Source: Dryococelus australis
Lineage: Eukaryota > Arthropoda > Insecta > Phasmatodea > Phasmatidae
Direction of reading: 5' to 3'
DNA: 64,000 nucleotides
Assembly (NCBI GenBank): GCA_029891345.1
Contig: CM057009.1
Span: 87,077,916-87,141,915, forward strand
Part shown: positions 1 to 11,008 of the stretch, piece after piece
How positions within the stretch are numbered: the first letter of the stretch is position 1
How the letters are laid out: every line of letters begins with the position of its first letter
Made by a program: the position numbers and the translations under genes
Notes under the pieces: generated by a model
What the model was told of the DNA's origin: nothing
What the model saw: the letters and a program-made list of their open reading frames with translations, nothing else
The model's database searches: none

Positions 1-2021
1 TCTTGTTTATACCATGACTTAATGAACAAATTATTATACTATTTCCCATGCAGTGCTATTTCGGTACATTATTAATATTTCAGTATTTTCTCATAGCGGT
101 ATTGGCCTGGCAACACGTGTTTTTCCGTTTTGTGCAGTGTTGTATATACTTCTGATGTGATGAATGTTTCTGTATGAACCTCTTACAGAAAGTGCACACA
201 CACACAGGCCTATACACATACACAACAAAAAGTATTTTTACTTGTTACTGAAGTGATAGGTACTTGAAACATGTAATACATTGTAAATAACATAAATAAT
301 TGGATTTTGAATTTCCTTAGGTTTAGGTAAGATTCGCTAACTTCATACATAGTTTATTTATTTTTTATTATATTCATTACGTGTAATTACATGAGGCTGA
401 AGTAATTGTGGATGAACTTTTGTGGCTAACGTCATGTGATATTATTTATGCACACTTATGTCCTGAATTTTTTATATTTTATTATTTTGAGTATGGTTAC
501 GGAGTGTATCTGTAGTCTAAAAGTATGTCTTGTTTGTGTAAGTGTATCGGAGATTTACAACATTCGGTCTGTGGTGATCCACATTAATTTATGACCAAAC
601 TCTTAATCGCGAATCCATCAAAAATGAAAAAGGCTCTTCACCAGGTATTCTACATATCAGAGAAAAATGATTAACAAGCATTAATAAATATACCAAACCA
701 AAATCCGTATGAAAACAATTTATTTAAATTAAGCACAAATGAGCTGGCATAATCACAGAGACAAATTACATAGCAATACTTAAAAAAACATATAATTATA
801 ATAGCCCTTCAGTGTAAATAAGAACAAGTTGCCTCCCTACACACACCTTAAAACACTCCACTTTCATCAGGTATTTTTTATGTTTAAGCTCCACATTGCC
901 ATGAACAGGCTGGCAAAAAATATTTCTGTAAAGCACCCTAGAAAAGCCTCACAAATGGTACAGCAAATACTGAATTAAAAAACATGCAAAAATGAAACTA
1001 ATCAACTTGCTTCTTTATAAAATGACCTGATTTAAAAATGCTTCTAACAAATTACATAATATTATCACCTTTACAAACACTCGCAACTAATGGGTAAAGC
1101 TTTCCAGTTGCCTTAATCAAGACGGACAACAATTCTTGCATTGTGCTAGGTCAGTTAACACACTGCTACACTTCATGTGTCACTGAGAATAATGCAGGAA
1201 AGATACCAAATATTTGCTTCTGCCAGGATACACACACATTTTGTGGGTGATTCATGCAATAATAAACTCATAACATTAAAATTTAACAAAATAACAAAAA
1301 CAGCACTACTGAAAAGGTAAAACAAAGTTTAAAGATATAACTGACAATCTTGTAAGCTTAAGTTTGTAGTTATAGGAAAGCATGCTAGGGCTGAATAAAC
1401 CCAGCTCCAACCCAGTTTCTAGCCTCTTTCCACTTCTACATGTGTTTACGAACAAACAAAAAAAATATACATTAATTTTTCTGTGTGTGTGTGTGTGAAT
1501 CCTGTAAAATGCCTCAACAAATTAAATACGAACTTAGTAATACATTCATTCTCTCACTGCATTCAGTCAGTCGCAGATGAAATTAAAGATATCTGTGGTG
1601 TAAACCTTGTAATCACTATGTATGGGGCAAATTATTTTAGTTTAAAAATATTAACTGAAATTATTTAGCACATGTGTAAAACACAGTTCTAGATACATTT
1701 TACTTTCAAACATTTTAATATACTGCAAACATATAAAAAATTAGTTTTTGCAAATGCACATTGTGTATTTTACAGTTTCTGCTGCATCAGAAAATTTCAT
1801 ATTTTCTGAAACAAAGTTGGCTGTAACTATAACATCACAGACCCTCATAATGTCAACAGCTGACATAATAAACAGCATGGCTTCCATGTGGCAGAACAGC
1901 TGAGGTAGAGGGATACATCAGCAGAGCAATAAGTAACACCTGCACTAGTTTCTTAGAACTGTCAAAAAATGGCCTTCATAAATGAAACATTATATACTGT
2001 GGTTCTTTTAGATCATCTTTG
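1..2021. other. AT-rich DNA, no gene seen
   Basis: No reading frame here looks coding: the only open frames are near 60 codons and have random composition. A short GT run lies near 1483-1497. I see no RNA gene or repeat arms in this stretch. Confidence 0.6.
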
Positions 2022-2256
2022 TATAGTCTGTTCATGGTAAAGTGAGCACTTTTGAGGCCATTATTCGTTCAGCCATTTTTTTTATCCTCTAACTACCAAT
2101 TTTAAATAAATATTCCCATGTAAGTAATAAGCACAGTTTGTATATTCCACCGCACTCAGAAGATAATGTTTAAGGCTAAAATAAATTATATTTATTGACT
2201 ATTATTACAAGTAAGAGGGCTCTCAAAAGTGCTCACTTTACCATGAACAGCCTATA
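2022..2256. mobile_element. Short TIR element (MITE), 235 bp, TA-flanked
   Basis: The segment is bounded by inverted repeats at 2022-2056 and 2222-2256 that match over 35 bases with one mismatch (T against G, six bases in). The arms contain CTGTTCATGGTAAAGTGAGC and its complement. Both ends lie in TATA, so a TA target duplication of mariner/Tc1 type is likely. The interior is AT-rich and has no ORF, so this is a non-autonomous element. Superfamily is inferred only from the TA flank. Confidence 0.8.
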
Positions 2257-4032
2257 ATTGTACATTTTTGCTTTTCACCATCAGTTTAAATAAAAGATAA
2301 ATAGTTTTTTCACATTTCCCAAAAGTTCCTTTGCAAGGTATCTTTCCCTTCTTCATCTCACAGATTCAGTTAAGTTTCATATTATTACAATTTTTACTTT
2401 TTTCCTTACAGATTTCATGATTAACTATTTTCCATAACTCACACTGGTGGGTATTTTTATATCCATAAATTTTTGTTATTGTTAGTTTTGTGGTGTTAAT
2501 ATATTCTTTTATACAGCTTTTAAGTTTCAATGAATGTTTTACTATCTTCCTTCGTAATTTTATTGAAAAATTTAAAATTTTTATTAGAAATCTTTATACC
2601 CTTAGTTATTCATATTGGTCTGTTACATTAATTATTATGTATATTAACAGCTTTCCTATTAAGTGGCAATGATGCTTCAAAGTGTAATAAAATATTATAA
2701 CAAATTTATTTCAATTTTTATTTACAAATATATTGCCATCTAGTTAGTCCCAAGTTTCTGCAGATAGTTTTAAGAAAAGTGTTCTGAGTGATTCAGTGCT
2801 ATATACAGTAGTTCAATATTTATGAGCAAACATCAGGTACTGAGAGCAAGTGAAACATCCTTTACTATACAGCCTGTAACATTATAACAACTTTGTCTGA
2901 ACATGTGGCACTAAATATAAGTATGTATTGATCTTGAATGTATATTGTTCTCAAAAACTGCTGAAATACCTAAACATTTCTTTATGAACACAGATTTTTT
3001 TTGAAGATAATATCAAAACTTTAAACAATTTGTTTCTGAAAGAGTACTGGTGGGAAGTTCGTAATGAATCTGACCCCAATGTTTCATGAAACACTTCAAA
3101 CAACATGTTGTTCCATGCTGCAGTTTACCTTTGTTCCTTTCTCCGTCAGGTGTGTGTTGATGTCATGCTGCATTTCAGTACAACTGTACATGTTAACGTT
3201 ACACGAGAGTTGTGTTATCATTGTAAATGTAAGAAGACAGTGCTGTACACATTTTTGTATTAATATAACTCCAATTAAGGGCACCATCTAGCTGGAGGAG
3301 TATAGTGTGTTCAAGTCCTAGAAGTATGGTAGTGCTAAGGGCGACGTAGATACTGGCATCAAAAGCCTGTTCTTCTTTATATACAAGGCACTGAAGTAAT
3401 GTGCTGTATGTCTGTCATCTACTCACTTCATAGAATTTTCTGCAGTGACCCTACACTTTTGTGATATAATAATAAAGACAAAGGTGTGCTGCATGTCTGT
3501 ATTGTATGTTAAGTAGTCTTTACCAAAAGTCTCATTACCTAAATATGGTTATCAAAAACTCAAATTAGCCCCTTTCTCTTAAAAACATACATTAGAGATG
3601 AAAATGAAAAATTAAAACTAGTATTCGATGGTGAAAAATTTCTTAAATGTTATTCGTAAGCAGACACTGCTCAAAAATATGGAATTATTTCTAAATAACA
3701 ACTATATGACTAAAGTTCTGCTGTCTGTTTGGAAGCCTTAGTAATTGGACCCTTTCTGGCTTCCGAAAAGTGTGCAGACATTTCTAAAAAGATAACAAAC
3801 GGACAAAAAAATCTGACCCATGCACCAGCATCCACAGCTTAATGTGCTAATATAGCTCTGCAATGGGGTATCCTCTGAGGATAAGAGGTACTTAAAGGGC
3901 TAACTTCCCCTCCTAAATGAAGAAGTATGCGTTCAGAGTTACAGACTGAAGAAATTCCTGGCATGCCAGATGTTGAGGTAGTTACATATCTTGAGCATAT
4001 ATACAGCATGTTCAGAAATTAAACACTCAAAC
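2257..4032. other. AT-rich DNA, no gene seen
   Basis: Open frames of 60-75 codons occur on both strands near 3064-3291, but they overlap each other and show no domain. Nothing else could be supported. Confidence 0.55.
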
Positions 4033-4541
4033 TATGGGAGGTAATTCTTTATGAAAAATAAAGTGGAAAATATATAGGGCACCTTATACGTAAACAACAT
4101 ATTAACAGAGATATAAGCATGTGAATGTTGGGTTTTAAAAACTTATGTTCGTCGAATGCCTTGTACAATGCCTACAAAGTTCTCAGCAGGAAGTTGACTT
4201 ATGCTTTCTGTGTTAGAGAGATGCATGCGTAATGCTGGCCGTCCCTGGTCCGTGCGCACTGTTTGGCTTGAGGAAGCAGTACGTCAACACATCGACAATG
4301 TACCCTCCACTAGTACACGCTCCATAGTATACCAAATGGGAGTGTCTCATTTGCCCATGTGAGACGTACTGCGGATAAATCATCACCATCCCTATCGCTG
4401 GCAGAAAGTACAAGACATTCAGCAAAAATACGTTTTCAAAACCCGATCTTCACAGTCATATATCTCCTTTAATATTCAGTTTAGGTATACTGTCCCCTGT
4501 ATATTTTAGACTTTATTTTTCATAAGAAATCACCCCCCGTA
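4033..4541 (+). mobile_element. DNA transposon deletion derivative with ~110-bp TIRs
   Basis: Bases 4033-4142 and 4432-4541 are imperfect inverted repeats of about 110 bases. Shared blocks include ATGAAAAATAAAGT and the inner end GGGTTTT(A/G)AAAAC. Between them lies only the N-terminal part of a transposase (see 4147-4430). The right terminus abuts the LTR at 4543, so the outer edge on that side may be cut; sequence left of 4033 (from about 4008) could extend the left terminus. No target duplication can be assigned. Confidence 0.75.
4147..4430 (+). pseudogene. Transposase N-terminal helix-turn-helix fragment
   Basis: Read in one frame, this gives an HTH-type DNA-binding segment: a motif GRPWSVRT, an EEAV helix, PSTSTRSI, then QMGVSHLPM and a following PYRWQKVQDI block. 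This order (GRPxSVRT / EEAV / PSTSTR / GVSH / VLR / PYxxQxVQ) is familiar from transposase-derived proteins that are abundant in insect genomes; the family name is from memory. Two in-frame TGA codons (near 4195 and 4361) break it, and no DDE catalytic domain follows before the right TIR. It is the remnant coding part of the surrounding TIR element. Confidence 0.6.
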
Positions 4542-4542
4542 C

Positions 4543-5694
4543 TGTACCAATTGACACAAATAATGTACATTACTCAAGAAGCAGATTTCAGTAGTATATT
4601 TTTATCACTACCACAATTGTACAAATGCATAAGTTTTCAACATTAAACATTATCCTGGAAATCTCAAGCTCCAAAAATACTTAATGTTGATACAAACAGG
4701 CGTGATTATTAAAAAAAATTAAGAGCTGTAAAACATAGAATGATTACACTTTCAATAAGCACATTGCTCAGCTGAATATTAAATAATAAAAAGCCATAAA
4801 ACTAGAGAGGCTTGCACTTTCAATGAAATCTGCGCTCAGCTGGTTTAAACAATTTTTCAAAAAAATGTTCAAAAGTCTCTGACAAGGCTTTCAATTAAAC
4901 ATCTGAACACTAAACAAAGGACCTTAGAAAATTAATTGCCCTCAAGACCGCAATGTTAATAACCGTCCAACTCTCTTCACTCACTTTCTTAGAATTAATT
5001 CTCTTAAACAACCACCATTTACAATTCATGATCAATAAATATTTAAAGATTTCCATTAAAAGCAACATGCAAACACAATAAATAAAGTATGACTTTACAT
5101 TACACTAAATATTAATGCATGTGCACTGACTAGCAACATTCATTTAAAGTGTATGAAATACTGGAGTGTATGTTAAAATTTCTTTTTAGCAAAATTACAT
5201 AGTGATGAAACAAACAATGGGAAACAGCACCCAGGTGCAGGCTATCAAGAGTGTTTCTCACATAAAACATTATGTTAAAAATGAAATGAACTGGAGGCAC
5301 CTCAAAATGACTAGAGCCCCAATCAAGGCTGCCAGTTCTTAAATATTGACAACACAAAATATTAAAAACAGGCGAAACACAGCGAGTAGCAGAAGAACAC
5401 ACACATTGGTAAAATCAAGGCTGGGCAGGCCAAATTAGGCTGCAGAAAGACAAACACTATACGTTAAAATCTGACAAACACAAGCAGCAATGTGGTTTAG
5501 TTTATGCCGGACAGAATTCTGAAAGTGCAGAAGAAACATAATTTAGAAAAGCCTCCATTACTGCAAGGATCACAACACAAGCACATAATTACAAAACTAC
5601 AAAAGTTAAATACACTAAGGCCTAAATTACTTTCAGCACCATTCACTCACCATTTCGTCGAACTCCCATAATACTGGCCTCTATCAGCGTAGCA
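4543..5694 (-). repeat. 3' LTR of gypsy element 1
   Basis: Aligns through its length with 9799-10893: shared landmarks are the TTGACACAAATAATGTAC start, CAATAAGCACA/CAATAAACACA blocks near 4755 and 10010, ATTAATGCATGTGCACTGAC near 5110 and 10320, and AATACTGGCC near the end. The right boundary is placed at the last shared CA. Confidence 0.7.
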
Positions 5695-5904
5695 TAATTA
5701 AATTTTCTAACATCATTGACGTTCACAAAGTGCAACTCTGAAAAACTTGGTGCCAAAGCTGACATATAGCCCACAGCTGTTGAAGTAATTTTACAGGCGC
5801 AGTTCGGACGTGTTGATGATTGTGTGGCGTAGTTCAGTTTATCTTTAACCTGTTGTTTGGCTATGCCGAGTTGCCTCTGCATCATACCCAGCAGGCAGTC
5901 CCGG

Positions 5905-7071
5905 TCAGTATTCCCAAGGGGAGAAGGACAAGGGGGATATTCCAAATATTGAGGAGCAGACGATTCCACTTTTATGAGGTATGCATGCCTGGCTCAGGAC
6001 AGCGCCCAAGGCCAGGGAGGAAGCATATACCTTAATCACAAACTGCTTGGAAAAATCAGACTGATGATGTGCCGGTTGCAACAAAAGCCTTTCCTTCAAA
6101 TTGGAGAAGGCGTTTTCCTGCTCCGGACCTCAGTGAAACCAGACACCCTTCTTCATTAGAAGGTTTAGAGGGCCCGCAATCTCAGAATAGTGATAGATAA
6201 AACGGGAATAATAGCCCATTATCCCTAAGAACTTTTGAACACCCTTAAGCGTCGGACGCGGAAAATCTAATATTGGGGCAACACAATCTTGACCAATAAG
6301 CAAGTGTCCCTCACAAAGCAGGTACCCTAAAAATTTCACCTTGTTGAACCTAAGGTAATCTACTCTGGGTTAACCGTAAAAAGATGTGGTGCAATGCAAC
6401 AAGTGAGGCTCAATGTCGTCACTATAAACTATAATATTGTCAATGTTGTTAAATACAAACTTTTATTTAAACTTTGGCAGTAGGTGGTCAAGAATACGGG
6501 ACAACACCTGGCTTCCAAAATTTGAGCCCATAGGTATATTTGCAAATTCGTATTGGCTGCACAGTGTACTAAATTCAGTATATTTTCTACATGCGTGGTC
6601 TAACAGGCACTGATGGAAATTGTTATTAAGTTCAAGATCTGAAAATACTCTAGTCGTGCTTAAATGCTGTAGGTCACAATCTATAGTAGACAGGGGAAAG
6701 GGATCCTTATGATTTTTTTTGTTGACCAAGGAATGATTTAATAACTTACCTGTATTTATCGCTATCCATTTTCCTCACCAAAAATCTTGGAGAACAGTAG
6801 TCAGAGGTGGATGAAACAACACGTGCCGCTAACAATTCTTCAGTAATCTCCCAAAAAGCCTGGTGCTTAGGGGGGTGGGGGGGAATTTGAAATGACAGTC
6901 CTGTACAGGTATGTCATCCGTCAAGGCAAATTTATAAGGAAGGACTTCACATTTCCCTATACGAGGAGTAATGACATCAGCAAACACTTGTCTAAGTTGT
7001 TTGAGACCATGCTTAAAATTACCCTCAGAAATGTCACCCTTGACTAGAGGCGTGAACACCTCTGGAACCAC
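5905..7071 (-). pseudogene. pol: pol remnant: RT and start of RNase H
   Basis: Minus-strand pieces read, in order: a linker with APLSTRLFGRLL-like text (7071-6829), an RT fingers/palm segment with the LSTIDCDL...FSDLELNNNFHQ block (6729-6463), an RT thumb with KFLGYLLCEGHLL and FPRPTLKGVQKFLGIMGYYSR (6339-6130), and the RNase H start ALGAVLSQ (about 6090-5980), where the usual catalytic DAS reads YAS. These are Ty3/gypsy signatures. The pieces are in different frames with stops between, the YxDD palm motif is not in an open frame, and integrase is absent. It is a dead copy. Confidence 0.75.
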
Positions 7072-7182
7072 GTCAACTTATAATCCTATACGGATATTCG
7101 GGGCAAAACCGGAAGAAAGATAAAATTAATCCAAATTAATGAGAGTTCTTGTCTTCCCTAAATACTCCAAACAATGGATTAA

Positions 7183-8433
7183 GGGCCATATGCACAGACT
7201 TGTCTAGAAATGAAGCACCACTACTTCCTGTAGTGGACAATCCAAGCGTCACTAGATTTTGTATGCTCAGACAGTTTTAGTTTAAAGACTAGTGCAGATT
7301 CATGAAGTTAAGAATGGATGGTTACTAAATACAAGGATACACGAGCTTGCCTGAAATTAATGATGTCAGTAGATCTCAGCCAATAGGAAGTCACAGAAAC
7401 TGTAACATCTGATTCTTCTCCTAAGAAATAAAATGGAGAAGTTTGTTCCTCGAAACACGCATATTATTGTTAAACTGTTTAAAAATGTTATTTATATGCT
7501 GGGATCAACAGAAAATGCATGTAGAATTATAAATACTTCCAGGCAACTAATAAATATATGCGAAATTGCTGTTTCTAAGATATTGTTAAAGAAAGTGTAT
7601 GAAATAATGTTTTTGCGAGATTTTTTGAAGGGATATACGAGGTAAGGCATAACATAAGTTATTTTATTGCTATTTGAACTAATCAACGATGTTTAACAAA
7701 CATATATATGTACGATTTTAAAAGTATACTTTGCAAAAACGTTTCATATATTTGCGTAGTATGCTTCATGTTACAGAAACCTAGTTTATTTAATAAATGT
7801 GCACATTCTGTAAACTTTCCTATTTTTTGTGAACTAATGTGTATACATTTAAATAATTTACACTTACATACAAAAACAACTAAAAACCTGTAGTAATAAA
7901 TCAAAATTGATTAACTTTAGCGCTATCTAGTGATGGTAACGTGTTTATTATTGTTGCATACGAATTAACACGTTATTTTTGCGAAACGAATCTGGATGAA
8001 AAATTACAACATTATGTATGTGTAGTGTTCAAGTTCCATTAATACATTCCCTTAAGAAGAATGTGTGAATATACAGCCCCGTACACATTAAAAACTTTAA
8101 ATCTTAGTCAAATACGGGTCTTATCAAAATTTTGCAAAAATCTCCATTAGATAGTATTTTAGGGAGGTCGTTCGGCGATTAGATTTCTCCACTTAAAAAG
8201 TAAGGGCCACTACAACTTAAGGTAACTGAGCATACACACGAGTAATCTAGTGCCGATTTCACTTAGGTTCTAGTGGTGACTAGATACTTCTCTGCATACG
8301 GCCCTTTTCTACACTTTTAAAACAAGATAGACTAATACTTAATGTGACTGTGAATACAAAACCGAGTCATCAAGTGACGATTTTTCTGTTTTTCTAGTGT
8401 TAGTGGCAACTAGAGTATTCTGTGCATACAGCC
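7183..8433. mobile_element. Non-autonomous DNA element flanked by TTAA, inside gypsy 1
   Basis: The outer ends read GGGCCATATGCACAG (left) and the complement GGCTGTATGCACAG (right). Both are directly flanked by TTAA (7179-7182 and 8434-8437). Homology between the ends continues loosely for about 95 bases, including a shared CGTCACT...TTTTGTAT block. A related pair of GGGCC/GGCCC termini occurs again inside at about 8205-8308, so subterminal or nested copies exist. No transposase ORF is present. TTAA duplication suggests piggyBac; TTA duplication with A-GGGCC termini would suggest Harbinger. The sequence does not decide. Confidence 0.7.
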
Positions 8434-8449
8434 TTAACTCTTGTGAGAG

Positions 8450-9869
8450 ATGTGGAAAAAACCCAAAATATAAAGGTCCAAGAATACCTACCAATCGTAT
8501 AGTGTAGGTTAACCACCATGTCCAACCTCACAATATTGCTGTTAGCGAAAAAAAGCAGTTTCTCCGAGGCAACACGAATGCACCCTTGAGTAACAATTTT
8601 AAACTCAATGATATGTTTGAGGAACGCTTCACTCATCACGCAATGCATGGCTCATGTCGATAAAGGCTGGAACTTTATGATTACCACACGTAACAATAAG
8701 ATTGCACTTCTGCACAGTGCTCAGGGCTTTTTTAGATGGATGACTGGCAGGCCCGCACCCCACACCTGTCACTCGTCGTGTCCCAAATTTTTACACGAAC
8801 GACGAAAGATGGCCCAGCATCGCAACGGAAACACTTTCTGTCTGCCAAGTTTCGTCTGTCTGATTTACATTCGCTTGCCAGATGTTCTACAAGAGCACAG
8901 TTGGCGCAATGTACAGATGAACGACGCTGTTTCATATCCTGTATATGTGATAAGCGGCCAAAGGAACTCGCGTTATCACAAGCAGGCTTGGGAGGAGGAA
9001 ACTGAAGCCGGTATTTGCCGGAGGCCGTTAAATGACCTTGAACTTGAACTTATGTCACAAGTTGAAGCAGCTTACGCAAATTGCTGGTAGATGACAATAT
9101 TGTGCAACTAGTGTGCACATGCGGCACTAAATGATCAATGAACACACCTGTTAATTCCAGTTTGGTTAACATCAAACAAAGGGCCACATGATATGTGCAA
9201 ACTACATCAATAAATTCACATGTTGGCTCGCCTGGTTTCTGAAAGCGATACACAAAATCCCTTTTTGCACTGTCTCTTGACATGTGCAGGAAACAGGACC
9301 TGCAAGACGCATCACCTAAACCCAATAAAAGTGCCCCCTTCAAGAGAAATCAATTCCTCGTGGAGCAATTGTAAAACATAACCTTCACAGTTAACGGAGA
9401 TAGCTTTCAACAAACTATCCGTGGAACAAAGACTTAATGAGTCCAATTTATTCATGGCTATAAAAAATTGTAATATTTGGACCAGATCTAAGGAAACGAA
9501 TGGAGTAATCCGCTCCAAGGACATATAAAATAACTTGTCAAGTGAATGGTTGGACTGGGTGGCAACACACATCCCTGGTATGCAAAGTGGCTGCCTGCTG
9601 GGGAAGGATTTCACCTTGGAGCCTTCTTGCTCCCAACAATGTTGCACTGCGATGCAGTGCAAATCCGAGACTGTCAAACCCTGGTCGAAGGGGACATCCA
9701 TATCTTGGAGAAAGGCTATGAGCTCATCACGATGAAACAAATAAATAAATACCACGTAGATGTGAATAAGGCCTAGTAGAGTTGCCGCAGATTTTATTTG
9801 TGCCAATTGACACAAATAATGTACTGTACACAAGAAGCAGATTTCGGTAGTGTATTTTTTCAATACCAC
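8450..9869 (-). pseudogene. gag: gag remnant (and possible protease start) of gypsy element 1
   Basis: From the right LTR inward (minus strand), the frame 9869-9312 has an N-terminal segment HRDELIAFLQDMDVPF...LTVSDL and later LLHEELISLEG. The next frame (9343-9050) continues with gag-like CRSCFLHMSRDSAKRDFVYRF. The frame 8935-8732 holds a zinc knuckle of CX2CX4HX4C form (CANCALVEHLASEC, about 8908-8867). A further stretch (8648-8440) lies where protease is expected but shows no clear D-S/T-G motif. Frame changes and stops break it throughout. The first frame begins inside the LTR, so its upstream part is not coding evidence. Confidence 0.6.
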
Positions 9870-10893
9870 AATTGTACAAATGCATCAGTTTTCAACATCA
9901 GCCAATATCCTGGAAATCTCTTCAAGCTCCAAAAATACTGAACATTGATACAAACAGGAATGAATATTAAAAAAAATTAAGATCCGTAAAAGATAGAATG
10001 ATTACACTTTCAATAAACACAGTGCTCAGCTGGATATTAAAGAATGAAAATATATAAAACATAGAGAGACTAAAACTTTAAACTCTGCGCTCAGCTGACT
10101 AAACAATTTCCAAAAAAAATATTCAAAAGGCTCTGGAAAGGTTTTCAATTAAACACCTGAACACATAACAAAAGAGCTTGGAATTAATTCTCTTATACAA
10201 CAACCATTTGAAATTCAAGTTTCCATTAAAAGCAGCATGCAAATACAATAAATAAATTCTGACTTCACGTTACTTAACGTAACGTAATATTTAGAGTAAC
10301 TTCACGTTATTCTAAATATTAATGCATGTGCACTGACTAGCAACATTCATTTAAAGCATATGAAATACTGGAGCGTATATTTAAAATTTCTTTACAGCAA
10401 AAATATGGCCTCCAGGTGCATGCTATCAGAGCATTTCTAGCATAAAACATTATGTTACAAATGTTATTAAAAATCTTATTAAAACGTAATAAACTGGGAG
10501 GCAGCTCATAATGACAAGAGCCCTAATCAAGGTTCCCAGTTCTTAAAATATTGACGACACAAATATTAATAACAGGCGAAACAGAGCAAGTAGCAGATGA
10601 ACATGCACGTTGACAAATTCAAGGGCTGGCCAGGCCAAATGGGGCTGCAGAAAGACAAACACTACATGTTACAATCTGACAAACACAATTAGCAACGCAG
10701 TTTAGTTTATGTCAGACAGAATTTTGAAAGTGCAGAAGAAACAGAATTTGGAAAAACCTACATTACTGCAAGGCCCACAACACAAGCACATGTTTAAAAA
10801 AAACTACACAAGTTAAAAACACTAAAGCCCAAAATACTTTAACCACACTCGCCTACTACTCAATCCGTAATACTGGCCACTATCAGCTTAGCA
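9799..10893 (-). repeat. 5' LTR of gypsy element 1
   Basis: Partner of 4543-5694 (see there). Copy-specific indels include an extra TTCACGTTA...CGTAACGT stretch near 10265-10315. No convincing tRNA primer site (TGG start) follows the inner LTR edge. Confidence 0.7.
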
Positions 10894-11008
10894 TAGTTAA
10901 ATGAATTATTTAGGATATAATCCATTGCAGTTAGTATGTCGAAAATAAGGTTTTGTTTGATATGTTTGTCCCATTGCAAGAATCCTTCAAAGAACATGGA
11001 AGATATAT

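Larger units (their letters stand above)
4543..10893 (-). mobile_element. Gypsy element 1 (minus), degenerate, with ~1.1-kb LTRs
   Basis: Two direct repeats, 4543-5694 and 9799-10893, both starting TGT(A/G)CCAATTGACACAAATA on the plus strand and ending near TAGCA, flank gag-like and pol-like remnants in the right minus-strand order: gag (9869 to about 8700), RT (7071 to 6130), RNase H start (about 6100). The RNase H is cut short and no integrase is present before the left LTR, so the copy is internally deleted. The LTRs differ visibly by many substitutions and indels, so the insertion is old. A TTAA-flanked DNA element sits inside at 7183-8433. Confidence 0.75.

Noticed and set aside
3064-3291. 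Overlapping 63-75 codon frames on both strands
   Set aside because: Random length for AT-rich DNA, no motif or repeat support.
8608-9090. 160-codon plus-strand frame
   Set aside because: Antisense to the gag zinc-knuckle region of gypsy element 1; no domain.
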